Position numbers and translations under genes: made by a program
From: Sphingobacterium thalpophilum
GTDB lineage: Bacteria > Bacteroidota > Bacteroidia > Sphingobacteriales > Sphingobacteriaceae
DNA length: 64,000 nucleotides
Direction: 5' to 3'
Assembly: GCF_901482695.1 (NCBI RefSeq)
Contig: NZ_LR590484.1
Span: 5,270,001-5,334,000, forward strand
Shown: positions 24,206 through 33,048 of the stretch, piece after piece
How the letters are laid out: the number at the start of each line of letters is the position of its first letter
Numbering within the stretch: position 1 is the stretch's first letter
Notes under the pieces: model-generated
Told to the model about the DNA's origin: nothing
Databases searched by the model: none
The model's input: only the letters and a program-made list of their open reading frames with translations

Positions 24206-25568
24206 ACCCCCGACTATTATAGCGCCACCAACAAACCATCCTACAGGTGCACCGAATACGGTTGCAGTCCCCCCTCCAGCTACGCCCCCCCCCGGCTACA
24301 AGTGATCCACCAATAATAGTAGATGCAATTGAGCCGCCCGCTGCTCCGCCAACAATTACCCCTGCCGCTACTCTCTGTTGTTTTTTAGTAGGTGGATCGA
24401 TTGGCGCCCGTCCATCAGGATCAATAAAACGTATTGGATTACTGAACGCATAATTATACGGCGAATGTCTTCTCATCTTCTCCGCCATTGGATCCACCAC
24501 ATTCCAACGTCCTATCTCTGCATCATAGAACCTAGCCCCGTAATCCAGCTGATCGAGTCCCAGTTCAACCTGTTTCTCCTTCCCATTGTATTTGTACAGG
24601 TTTGATGCAGTGTTCAGTGCATTGCCCTGGTTCATCTCCATACCAAACGGGTAATAGTCCTGGATCTGCTTGATCGTTCCACTATGGTCAACAACAGCAC
24701 GTGTATTGCCCAGATGATCCTTCAGAAAATATTCATATATATAAGAACTGCCGTTCGGAAGGATCCTCCCCTCCTCCGTCTGGATGAACTTCAGTACCCC
24801 GTTCTCGTACTGGATACCGTCAACATAATCCGTTACTGCAGAACCCAGTGTCTTGGACAGCTTTCTGCCATTGGCATCATAGCTGTAGATAAGACTGTTA
24901 GAACCCTTGGTCAGCTTATTGGGTAAATTTAAGTGATTATATTCAATCTTGCTAATTCCCAGACGTGAATTTGTGATTCCGTTGCCATTGGCATCATAGC
25001 TGAACGTGTTGGTCCTCGCCGCCGTACCCGCATCAGTGACTTTGGTCAGCTGGTTGCCCGAATACGTGTATTTAAAATTATTGTACCAGCCACTCCCCGT
25101 ACCGTTACACCTGCGCAGTGAATCGATATTACCCATTACATCATACGCCAGTTCCTCATCATAATGGCCTGCTTTATTCGCAGGGGAACCGGATGCCGCA
25201 TTGATATATGTTCCCCGTTTCAATCGGTTGAGCCTGTCATAGTAGTACGTATAGGTCTGAACCGGCTGCATGGTCATTGTGGAGGGCACCAGGGTATTCC
25301 ATTTCATACTGCCGATATTGCCATTGTAGCTGTCCGTCTTATCCCCATAGCTCAGCTCCATCCCGAAAACACGCCTGGCACTCACAGCGGCCGGACTGTT
25401 GACCGACTTCAGCCAGCCACGCTCATTATAGCTGTACAGGATTTCCTGCACGGCAGTGCTGCCGGTATTGTGCAGGTTCTTCTGTTTCAGCTGCCCGATC
25501 TCATTGTACGACAGCTTGCTCTGCGACACTTCCGTAAGATTATTAAGCTGTTTTTTGGTCTCAACCAA
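24123..25568 (-). CDS. RHS core protein, 5'-truncated, reading out of frame after G9 tract
   Basis: RHS coding starts abruptly at about 25604 (NDHVGRLVETKKQLNNLTEV) after the stop of the 25605 gene; the frame start at 25568 is a TTG and not a real beginning. YD repeats run to the core ([50 protein letters not shown]). After the glycine-rich GGSLVAGGG the G9 tract throws the frame into a cysteine-rich nonsense tail of about 45 residues. With one G fewer the reading continues as GGGVAGGGTATVFGAP into the toxin tip. It is a displaced core-tip cassette lacking an N-terminus. Confidence 0.75.
   Translation of the reverse strand: MVETKKQLNNLTEVSQSKLSYNEIGQLKQKNLHNTGSTAVQEILYSYNERGWLKSVNSPAAVSARRVFGMELSYGDKTDSYNGNIGSMKWNTLVPSTMTMQPVQTYTYYYDRLNRLKRGTYINAASGSPANKAGHYDEELAYDVMGNIDSLRRCNGTGSGWYNNFKYTYSGNQLTKVTDAGTAARTNTFSYDANGNGITNSRLGISKIEYNHLNLPNKLTKGSNSLIYSYDANGRKLSKTLGSAVTDYVDGIQYENGVLKFIQTEEGRILPNGSSYIYEYFLKDHLGNTRAVVDHSGTIKQIQDYYPFGMEMNQGNALNTASNLYKYNGKEKQVELGLDQLDYGARFYDAEIGRWNVVDPMAEKMRRHSPYNYAFSNPIRFIDPDGRAPIDPPTKKQQRVAAGVIVGGAAGGSIASTIIGGSLVAGGGRSWRGDCNRIRCTCRMVCWWRYNSRGCGCRRYGCFGRESYGKQCPRAKFCCFK
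24285..24293. repeat. Homopolymer C9 (G9 on the coding strand) at the RHS core-tip boundary
   Basis: Nine consecutive C on the plus strand within tacgcccccccccggct. Core and tip of the RHS gene are in different frames on the two sides. Eight or eleven residues would join them. Such tracts slip during replication and are classic phase-variation switches. Confidence 0.8.
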
Positions 25569-25604
25569 CCTGCCGACATGATCATTTACTGTGATTGCGT
25601 AAAA

Positions 25605-26027
25605 TTAACCCATCAGATTTAAGATAAAATTTTGTTTTCTTACGGGATTATTAATGATTTCCTGAATAAACACTCCCCAATCTGATTCCAGATCGTCTAA
25701 ATATTCGAAAGGAGTAGGTGAACTTTCAGATTCTAACGCAGAATATATAAAACTGACAAGAGTTTTTTGGTTTTCAGTAATCGAAAATTCAACACTATTT
25801 TCTGATATTTTACGTAAACCAACTCGATGTTCTTCCTTAATTAAAAAGCTCTTTTCACGGAATAAAAAGTAAAGTTCAAATTCCTGAACATACAAAGCGG
25901 ACATACCACTATCCAATAATTTGTACCATCCAGTAATACCTATCGTCATATCTAAAATTTCAAATTCTTTTCTCGATTCTAGATCGAAAAATAAATTATA
26001 TATATCAAAATTTCTTAATAATTTCAT
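25605..26027 (-). CDS. Hypothetical protein, candidate immunity protein of RHS 26024
   Basis: 140 residues from ATG 26027, whose ATGA overlaps the RHS stop codon by 4 bp. Soluble. Features are LESRKEFEILDMTIGITGWY, a beta-rich centre and a C-terminal SDWGVFIQEIINNP helix. No family recognised. Translational coupling to the RHS toxin gene makes an immunity role likely. After its stop codon another RHS core begins directly in mid-sequence. Confidence 0.65.
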   Translation of the reverse strand: MKLLRNFDIYNLFFDLESRKEFEILDMTIGITGWYKLLDSGMSALYVQEFELYFLFREKSFLIKEEHRVGLRKISENSVEFSITENQKTLVSFIYSALESESSPTPFEYLDDLESDWGVFIQEIINNPVRKQNFILNLMG

Positions 26028-28573
26028 TTCCTAAAATTCATATCTTTTCCCCAAAACCTACTCGCAGAATTAATAATATCATCCCAAGATTTACCTTGTT
26101 GTCTCAAATAGTCTATAGATGGCCCTAACGGATCGCCATATTTTTTGGTGTTTCTTTCATAGATTTCGTTTCTTAGCTGAGCTGGAGTTAATTCTTTATA
26201 CTTCACACCTATCTCTCTTCTCATACGGCTAACGGTCCTAGCAATTTCTTCATTCGATTTACCGGCAAGTCTCATCTCATTGGCCAAATTACTTAAAGCT
26301 TTAACTTCTGCTTCATAGGCAGCTCTTAAGCCAGGAACAGCTACTAAGCCGCTATATAGTTGGGCTCCTGTCACTATATTGAACGTTACATGTACTGGAC
26401 CACTCCAACTTGCGAAAATCCTCGTACGTACAAAGTCTCTATAATCTCCACTCTTTCCTGTCACAAAATATTTAACTTGAGCAGCCCTAGATTCTTCTGT
26501 CCCTAACAAATAATGGCCAGCATAATTTAGTGTATTTTCACTTATAGAAATGCCAAACTCACCCCTCCAATAGTTATTCCATCCGATCGAATGTATGCTA
26601 TATTGCGGTGATTTCTCAGTTTCATTGAGATTGTGCATAAAGTCTGCCATCCTATTAGTTGGAACAATTACGACATCATTTCGCCCGTCATTGGTATTCA
26701 CAATTGTACTACCATCTGGACGCACATATCTTGTATAGAATCCTTCTGACGACATTCCATCAGGATCAATATAAACCAATGGACTATTCATTGCATAATT
26801 ATACGGAGACCAATGAGCATAATCCTCCGCCATTGGATCCACCACATTCCAACGTCCTATCTCCGCATCGTAGAACCTCGCGCCGTAATCGTAGGTCTCT
26901 CCAAGCTCGCCCTGGATCTCCTTCCCATTATAAAGATACCTATTATTTCCGCCCAGTACAACCCTGCGCTTGCCAAATGGATAATAGTTATCCGGTTGCA
27001 CTACATCGACTACCGAGGTACTATTCGTTCGCCGTTTCAGCGTCGCCCGGACACTGCCCAGATGGTCCTTCAGATTATAGTGGTACACATAATTAGTGCC
27101 GTTCCACATCGCATAACCCACCGCATTGTGGATGATATCGATCGTGCCGCTATTATATTCAATACCGTCCACATAGTCTCTTTTCGTAATGATCGGGGTG
27201 GTAGTTCCGATTTTGGAAACTTTTTGAAGCTTGGTTCCGGTAGCGTCATACAGGAATGACACATCCGTACCGGTTTTCTTTGCTGTCTGAGGAAGGTTCA
27301 GGTGATTGTACGTAAAGGCCATCCCCAGACGGTCCGTCTTCGCATTACCGTTCGCATCATAGGTATATGACCCCTTCAGTCCTCCCGACAGGCCCGTCAG
27401 CTTATTGCCGTCATAGGTATACGTCGTCACTGCCTGTGCATCCCGTTTCAGGGTCTTGATATTGCCCATACCTAGATCATCGTAGCTGATTACCTCGGCC
27501 ATTTCGGCTGTCCCGGTCAGCCCGTTCGTACCACTCCTCAGACGGTTCAGTTTATCATAGACATACGTAAAGCTCTGGGCCGTGGCATCCAGCCTGCTGT
27601 TCTCGTTCCACAGCTGCTGGCTGATGTTCCCGTTCCACTGCGGCGTGGGTCCATCCTGATACTTCAGCTGCTGGCTGAACCGCGGGGAGATACTCCCGGT
27701 GAGCCAGCCACGCTCATTGTAGGTATAGCTCGTCGTATCCACATAGCCAGGTTCTGTTCCAGCCTTGCCCATATAACGGGTCTTCAGCTGACCGATCTCA
27801 TTGTAGCTGTTGGATGCCAGCGTAACCTCTGCTTGCGAGCCGATACGCTCTTTTGCCGACACCAGCCTGCCCACATGGTCATACTCGTTGCTGGTCACAA
27901 TTGTCGTCGCTGTTCCGGTCTTCGGCGTATGTACACGCGTGCTCGTCTTCAGTTCGCCGCTGAACAGATACGTATTAGTCACATAGTCCTTCCCTTCCAG
28001 ATGGTTCTTCGAGGCGGTCTGGATCACCCTGCCATAGTCGTCATAGTACATCACCGTCAGCAGCGGCTGCGTTCCGTCTGTGCGGTACACCCTGCTTCCC
28101 GTCTGCAATGACCTGATCATCTGGCTCCTGCTGATCCCGCTGTCGGGAAGATCCGCAGCTCCAGTAAAGGAATAGTCATCGTAGTAGTTGACAACTAAAG
28201 GCTTTATCGTGATACCCGTACCCGCCAGTGGAAATGTCGTCGCAGGGGAAGGATAGTCCGCTCCCGAGCGCGTCTCCCACAGCGGACCCGTCGAGGCATC
28301 CACCAGTCCGCTCACATCGGCACGGCTCACCTTGGCCGTGTTGGTGTACAGACCACTGGAAGTGATACGCCCAAAGGCATCGTAGCGGGTGTAGGTCCAT
28401 TCTTTGCGCGCACGCTGTTCGGCGTCCTGCGTGAGCACAACCTGGTCATTCCTGTTGTACACCAGATATTCCCAGCCTTTGCCTGGGATCTTCTTCTCCA
28501 CCAGGCGGCGCCGGCCGTCGTATTTATAGCTATAGATATAATTATTGAAAGTCCAACATGGTCTTTTTACCAA
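26024..28573 (-). CDS. RHS protein with C-terminal toxin domain, 5'-truncated
   Basis: 849 codons counted from a TTG at 28573; real RHS sequence begins near 28545 (YIYSYKYDGRRRLVEKKIPG), so the N-terminal half and export signal are absent. Many YD repeats follow, then the core (LKDHLGSVRATLKRRT, YDYGARFYDAEIGRWNVVDP, NSPLVYIDPDGMSS near residue 610). The tip has an uncharacterised middle and ends in a domain seen on many toxins: SNEEIARTVSRMRREIGVKY, LTPAQLRNEIYERN, KYGDPLGPSIDYLRQQGKSW. Its activity is not known to me. Tip and immunity frames are intact, so it is a complete orphan core-tip-immunity cassette. Confidence 0.82.
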   Translation of the reverse strand: MVKRPCWTFNNYIYSYKYDGRRRLVEKKIPGKGWEYLVYNRNDQVVLTQDAEQRARKEWTYTRYDAFGRITSSGLYTNTAKVSRADVSGLVDASTGPLWETRSGADYPSPATTFPLAGTGITIKPLVVNYYDDYSFTGAADLPDSGISRSQMIRSLQTGSRVYRTDGTQPLLTVMYYDDYGRVIQTASKNHLEGKDYVTNTYLFSGELKTSTRVHTPKTGTATTIVTSNEYDHVGRLVSAKERIGSQAEVTLASNSYNEIGQLKTRYMGKAGTEPGYVDTTSYTYNERGWLTGSISPRFSQQLKYQDGPTPQWNGNISQQLWNENSRLDATAQSFTYVYDKLNRLRSGTNGLTGTAEMAEVISYDDLGMGNIKTLKRDAQAVTTYTYDGNKLTGLSGGLKGSYTYDANGNAKTDRLGMAFTYNHLNLPQTAKKTGTDVSFLYDATGTKLQKVSKIGTTTPIITKRDYVDGIEYNSGTIDIIHNAVGYAMWNGTNYVYHYNLKDHLGSVRATLKRRTNSTSVVDVVQPDNYYPFGKRRVVLGGNNRYLYNGKEIQGELGETYDYGARFYDAEIGRWNVVDPMAEDYAHWSPYNYAMNSPLVYIDPDGMSSEGFYTRYVRPDGSTIVNTNDGRNDVVIVPTNRMADFMHNLNETEKSPQYSIHSIGWNNYWRGEFGISISENTLNYAGHYLLGTEESRAAQVKYFVTGKSGDYRDFVRTRIFASWSGPVHVTFNIVTGAQLYSGLVAVPGLRAAYEAEVKALSNLANEMRLAGKSNEEIARTVSRMRREIGVKYKELTPAQLRNEIYERNTKKYGDPLGPSIDYLRQQGKSWDDIINSASRFWGKDMNFRK

Positions 28574-28582
28574 AGAATAATA

Positions 28583-29353
28583 TTATTCTCTTACTTTAAA
28601 TTTGGGTTTTATCTTAGGCAGATTTCCTTTTGGCCTATTTGCTTTAAATATATTTTTGTCTTGTTTATCTCGCTTATTTTTCTCTATAAGATTCTCCTGA
28701 TTGATTAATACAGATGCTATTTCTTTAACAGGTGGCATATTTTCCATATCAACCCAACAAATAGGACCTTTATACAGATCCAAAAGGTCTAACAAAGAGA
28801 AATTTGTTACCTCGATATTGTTCTTAACATTGCTATACCAGCTCTTATAAAGATTAGTCATTTTAGTAATATTGAGCGAGTCATTATACGCTATCTCTTC
28901 GTTGTCACATTTATTAATTAAAACCTGAAAATTTGATAAGTAACGCGTGTATTCACCATAGAACATTAAGTTAATTAAATACATAGCCTCTATAGCAATT
29001 GAATATTTTCGATTTGTAATTTTTTGCACCCCAAAAATTCTTGCAAAGGGTGAATACATTTTCACTCTATAACCACATAAAGAATAATCAACAAAATAAA
29101 CCATCATCTCCTCTAACAGCTTAAGTTTTTCATGTTTGTCCAACCTAAAGGCAAAAGAATATGCTTTATCGTAATCACGAGGATAAATTGTGTCCGACTT
29201 ATAATCTTTATTTAATACGACCTTAAGTCCATGTCCGTCGAAATCTTGTTGTACTCTCTCTTTAGTCACTTTCACACTAAATTCTTGCGCCGATAGATTA
29301 AATACAAAAAAAATAGAAGTAACTACAACAGCTATAACAATCAAATGTTTCAT
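28583..29353 (-). CDS. Exported hypothetical protein, candidate immunity protein
   Basis: 256 residues from ATG 29353. A signal peptide is clear (IVIAVVVTSIFFVFNLSAQE). The mature part is mixed, with many tyrosines (YSPFARIFGVQ, INLMFYGEYTRYL) and a very basic tail (KANRPKGNLPKIKPKFKVRE). It starts 1 bp after the stop of a toxin-tip remnant (29355-29552), so it is probably that tip's immunity protein. The RHS fragment of the next cassette starts about 40 bp after its stop. No family recognised. Confidence 0.6.
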   Translation of the reverse strand: MKHLIVIAVVVTSIFFVFNLSAQEFSVKVTKERVQQDFDGHGLKVVLNKDYKSDTIYPRDYDKAYSFAFRLDKHEKLKLLEEMMVYFVDYSLCGYRVKMYSPFARIFGVQKITNRKYSIAIEAMYLINLMFYGEYTRYLSNFQVLINKCDNEEIAYNDSLNITKMTNLYKSWYSNVKNNIEVTNFSLLDLLDLYKGPICWVDMENMPPVKEIASVLINQENLIEKNKRDKQDKNIFKANRPKGNLPKIKPKFKVRE

Positions 29354-29354
29354 A

Positions 29355-29552
29355 TTAATTATTTAAATAAGAGTTGATTCTTTGAAGAAAAAGAGGAAAT
29401 CCAATTTCCCTAATCTTATCTCCTGAAAACCATCTTCTGTATTGACCATTCCAGGATACTTTCTATTTTGACTTAAATCTAGAAACGGGATAAACATCAG
29501 TTTTCTGTTTGCCCTTCTCGCTGAGCAGCAAATCTGATATCCGTACCTTCAT
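29355..29552 (-). pseudogene. Toxin-tip remnant at the upstream edge of the island
   Basis: From ATG 29552 the frame reads MKVRISDLLLSEKGKQKTDV and VYPVSRFKSK, is broken by TAG at 29465-29463, and continues in the same frame as VSWNGQYRRWFSGDKIREIG and FPLFLQRINSYLNN to TAA 29357-29355. It reads like one small domain with an internal stop. Because of the 1-bp gap to the next start codon it is probably the end of a toxin. I do not recognise the family. The stretch 29553-29906 holds nothing else I can support. Confidence 0.4.
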
Positions 29553-29906
29553 AAATTTCTTTAAAGTAACCATGTAAAAAATTTATGTATTGGTACTGGA
29601 TAACAAATGAAATAGGTTCTATCTGGCGCTAAATAATGTACGGCTTATATACTATTTAAAAACGTCATTAATACACTAGATCGTTTTTCTTCATAAAGAT
29701 AGACACAATCAAAGTGTTCTCAAAATAAATTGTAAAAATGACATGAATTAAGTTTTTGGGAAAGCTTGTATATCAATTTACTGCAACCAAATTTAGAGTT
29801 TAAAACATTATGCATGATCAAAACACAGCGTTCCAAAACTTGTTTTGGATTACAAGGGCGCTTTCTACAACCATACCGGAAGGCGGTAATTAAACGTACA
29901 TAATTG

Positions 29907-30416
29907 TTAATACCGATAACGCTGGTGATACTGTGCAATCAGCTGTGCAAGTTCCTCAAATCCGATGGCGAGCTGATCTGCTGACACGGGTATGCCGTTT
30001 GTCTCGACATTTCGGTATAGGGCGGGACCAAGTGCCGGAATATCACGACTGGCGTCCCTCAATTTCAAAAAAACAAAATGTATTCCGTGTCTCTTTTCGG
30101 TCCTTAAAGATTCGATTGAACTCCACCGCAACAGGCCAACCTGTTTACCCAAGGGGGTCGCCTTGTAAGTGATGCCTTCGGCATTCAATATCAGTCCGAT
30201 GCTGTCGCCATTACCCAGTTCCTTCGCTGCCTTCACCACAACATAGATCCCTAGCGCCCCTAGCATCGCCGTCATAAGACCGTGGTATAGTCTTATTTTG
30301 TCCGCGATAAAGAAAATGTAATAGGAAAAACACAATGCGGCTATTGTGAAGATAAAGCCAACCAACAAGTTCTTAATCCGCTTCTTTTTGTCAAATTTTA
30401 TAACCGTCTCTTTCAT
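29907..30416 (-). CDS. STM3941-like membrane protein
   Basis: 169 residues from ATG 30416. Two membrane segments lie close together: about 18-35 (LVGFIFTIAALCFSYYIF) and about 45-62 (HGLMTAMLGALGIYVVVKAA). They are followed by a cytoplasmic PH-like beta domain with the GITYKATPLGKQVGLLRWSS signature. This matches the STM3941 family of small bacterial membrane proteins, whose function is unknown. It stands alone at the border between the RHS island and ordinary chromosome. Confidence 0.7.
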   Translation of the reverse strand: MKETVIKFDKKKRIKNLLVGFIFTIAALCFSYYIFFIADKIRLYHGLMTAMLGALGIYVVVKAAKELGNGDSIGLILNAEGITYKATPLGKQVGLLRWSSIESLRTEKRHGIHFVFLKLRDASRDIPALGPALYRNVETNGIPVSADQLAIGFEELAQLIAQYHQRYRY

Positions 30417-30644
30417 ATATCTTATGATATAATTTTTATCATTTTTCCAGCTGCGTCCCCTGGCAAGAAGAAGGCGCCGTGTTCATTTGAGTACAAAATG
30501 ATATTAGCTCACCAAATATAGCGACTTAATGGGTTCAAATCCCGACTTTTTACAATTCGCAGGCACTGGATTAAAAAGCGATGTATCTCCTTCTATTATC
30601 GCTTGTACCGGCATGGCGTATCCTGGGGATCCAAATAGAAATAC

Positions 30645-30677
30645 AATGGCCCAGCGTATGCAGATCGCCGGGCCATT
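30645..30677 (-). terminator. Hairpin after the TonB receptor gene
   Basis: aatggccc (30645-30652) pairs perfectly with gggccatt (30670-30677), loop 17 nt, 28 bp past the stop codon of the receptor gene read on the minus strand. The T-rich tail is weak (ttgtattt), so it may be a modest terminator. Confidence 0.55.
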
Positions 30678-30704
30678 ACATTTAATTGCTGATGCGGGTG
30701 CTTT

Positions 30705-32954
30705 CTAAAACTTATAAGCGAGATTGAGCCTAAATCCCTGTGGGTTGACAACCCGCCATCCATAATGGGTATAGCGCCATGCACCGGGATAGAACCCGAC
30801 ATAATTGTATCGGTTGGTCACGTTGTTGACCAGCAGCGCAATATGATAGTTGTTCTTCTGATAAGAGGCTCCAAGGTCTATCGAAAATAGATCATCTGGC
30901 AGGTATTTGTGGTCCTGCACCACAGGCCAGGTCGCGCGTTTGGCCTGATATTCATAGCCGGCAGAAAACCCCAGTCCTTCGAGATTGCCATCGGCAATTG
31001 TGTACTTAATCCAGCCATTGCTGATATGCTTTGCTGTGCCGTACAGCATGCCGCCGATCTTTTGGGGGTCATTATCCTTGGTTACTTTGGCATCGGTAAA
31101 GGCATAGTTGAATACGACATTCCAGTTTTTGCCGACCGCACCATTGACGTCGAGTTCTATCCCTTTGGATGTAGCCTCTCCCGTCTGCTCGGACCGGCCG
31201 GGATTGTCTACTCCCGCCGCAGTAAGCATATTGGTCTTTGTCAGATGGTAGGCCGTTATATTGGTCATAAGTTTATTTTGTAGCCAGGTCTTCTTGAAAC
31301 CGATCTCCTTGTTGCGTCCGTACGACGGATCCGGACTGCCGCCGTCCACAAGCAGGCCGGTCTGCTCCTGAAAGGTCTCGTCATACAGCGCGTAAACCGT
31401 CAGTGTAGGTGTAAGCAGTCCGGTAATGCTGAAGCGGGGTGTAAAGGCCTCGTTTTTCACCTCGTTGCCACTGTTGGCAGCAGATACTTTTTTCGTCGCT
31501 GTATAACGGAGCCCTGCAGCAATACGCAGTTTATCCTGCAGCAGGCGAACCTCATCCTGTACATGCACCGAACTGTACGAATAGTCAGACAGCGAACTTG
31601 CTCCGCGTTCACGCAGTGGCCGGATACGGTCATAAGTAGGCAGCATATCCTTGGTCAGATTTCCGTAAACAGGATTATAGATATTAAAAATCACTTCGCC
31701 TGCGGCATTGACGGGTAACCTCCTGCTCTTATCCACTATACTGCCGGCTACGCTCCAATCTGCAACGTAAAATTTCTTGCCCATATCCAGTCCAGCCAGA
31801 ATGTGATGGCTGACAGCACCCGTGCTAAACCTTCCCCGCGTAAATACCTGCCCTACAGTAGAAGTGTTGAGTGCATCGTTGATGCTGACGTTACGGGTCA
31901 CATCCCCTTTTTTCAATCCTTCGGATCCGTCGGCCAGCACAATACTATTGTAATTGGCATAGATAGATGCGCCTTCCATTTCCGAGCGTACATAGCCAAA
32001 CTGCGCCGTCAAAAGCCAGTCGTCATCAAAATTGTGGTTGATGGTCCCATAGACGTTATGCTCCCGTGACTTCGTTGGATCCATAATCGGATCACTGAAT
32101 GAAAAGTTTTTCTTCACTTCCTTAAAGCCATCAATACCATAGGCATATTTGGCGAACCCACCTTCAAAATTGTTTTCAGAAAGAATATACTCAAAAATCA
32201 CATTGGTATGCTCACTGGCATTATATTTAAAAGAAGGATTAATCACATACTGCTCATGATTGACATACTGTTGGAAATTGCCCTTTTTGGTGCCCATCAG
32301 GTTGAATCTTCCGAGAAACTTACCGTCACTGCTCAGCTGCTGATCGATATCAACAGCCGCCCGCAGCAGACTGTAACTGCCCAGCGTCATCTGCGCTGTC
32401 CTTCGGTTGATGCCCGTAGGCTTTTTGGTGACAATATTATAAAAACCACCGGGCTGGGTATTGCCCATCATAAAACCTGCCGGACCTTTGACAAACTCCA
32501 CACGCTCCACAAAAGCCATGTCCTCCCGCAGCGGACCAAAACTCCCGCTGACATCCATGCCATTTCGCAGGTTGGAGGCCTGAAATCCACGCACGGCAAT
32601 GCCAACGCTCCCCTCTTCTTGATGGGTGATCGTACGCACACCGCTGACATTACGTGACAGCCCCTCGGCCGTAGTCAGTATCATCTGGTCATTCAGCAGA
32701 CGCTGATCAATCACCTGAATATTTTGCGGAGTCACCAGCAGGTTTTCCCCCAACCGCAATGTGGAAGATGGAATCGTCGTCTTATTGGCAACGACATTGG
32801 CTGTAGACAATGTATAGGTTTTCGTGGTATCTATCTTGACTGAATCAGCGGCAGAACTGCTCTTGCCGCTTTTTTCCCTTGCTGTACCTGTTTGCTGTGC
32901 TATGGTGGCTACCGGTAAAATCAATATGCTCCAGAGAATACTTTTCTTAAACAT
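30705..32954 (-). CDS. TonB-dependent siderophore receptor
   Basis: 749 residues from ATG 32954. Outer-membrane import receptor: a signal peptide (FKKSILWSILILPVATIAQQ), then a plug domain (LLVTPQNIQVIDQRLLNDQ, GIAVRGFQASNLRNGMDVSG, VERVEFVKGPAGFMMGNTQP, GGFYNIVTKKP), then the 22-strand barrel ending in FRLNLAYKF with the usual terminal phenylalanine. The VRGF and KGPAG motifs fit ferric-siderophore receptors of the FhuE/FpvA kind rather than SusC. It lacks the N-terminal carboxypeptidase-like domain of SusC proteins. It is divergent from an AraC-type gene that probably controls it; energy would come from TonB-ExbBD encoded elsewhere. Confidence 0.92.
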   Translation of the reverse strand: MFKKSILWSILILPVATIAQQTGTAREKSGKSSSAADSVKIDTTKTYTLSTANVVANKTTIPSSTLRLGENLLVTPQNIQVIDQRLLNDQMILTTAEGLSRNVSGVRTITHQEEGSVGIAVRGFQASNLRNGMDVSGSFGPLREDMAFVERVEFVKGPAGFMMGNTQPGGFYNIVTKKPTGINRRTAQMTLGSYSLLRAAVDIDQQLSSDGKFLGRFNLMGTKKGNFQQYVNHEQYVINPSFKYNASEHTNVIFEYILSENNFEGGFAKYAYGIDGFKEVKKNFSFSDPIMDPTKSREHNVYGTINHNFDDDWLLTAQFGYVRSEMEGASIYANYNSIVLADGSEGLKKGDVTRNVSINDALNTSTVGQVFTRGRFSTGAVSHHILAGLDMGKKFYVADWSVAGSIVDKSRRLPVNAAGEVIFNIYNPVYGNLTKDMLPTYDRIRPLRERGASSLSDYSYSSVHVQDEVRLLQDKLRIAAGLRYTATKKVSAANSGNEVKNEAFTPRFSITGLLTPTLTVYALYDETFQEQTGLLVDGGSPDPSYGRNKEIGFKKTWLQNKLMTNITAYHLTKTNMLTAAGVDNPGRSEQTGEATSKGIELDVNGAVGKNWNVVFNYAFTDAKVTKDNDPQKIGGMLYGTAKHISNGWIKYTIADGNLEGLGFSAGYEYQAKRATWPVVQDHKYLPDDLFSIDLGASYQKNNYHIALLVNNVTNRYNYVGFYPGAWRYTHYGWRVVNPQGFRLNLAYKF

Positions 32955-32990
32955 GACTTATTTAGAATTAATACAATTAAATTTACACCG

Positions 32991-33019
32991 CAAAAGTAGA
33001 GGACATTTGCTTATTCGAA
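32991..33019 (-). promoter_or_regulatory. Bacteroidota-type promoter for the siderophore receptor gene
   Basis: On the minus strand TTCG (33019-33016) and TACTTTTG (32998-32991) are separated by 17 nt. This fits the phylum's -33 TTTG / -7 TAnnTTTG pattern with one mismatch in the -33 box. The -7 box lies 36 bp before the ATG at 32954. Confidence 0.55.
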
Positions 33020-33031
33020 TTTCGAATTCGG
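33013..33031. promoter_or_regulatory. Candidate operator: repeated TTCGAA
   Basis: The stretch attcgaatttcgaattcgg carries two overlapping TTCGAAT units and the palindrome CGAATTCG, overlapping the receptor's -33 box and lying just upstream of the AraC-type gene. A plausible regulator site; inferred from position and symmetry. Confidence 0.4.
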
Positions 33032-33048
33032 GAGAAAAACATTAGAAT

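Noticed and set aside
29720-29938. 72-codon minus-strand frame overlapping the STM3941-like gene
   Set aside because: It overlaps a better-supported gene and shows no family motif; cysteine- and asparagine-rich text typical of AT-rich non-coding DNA.
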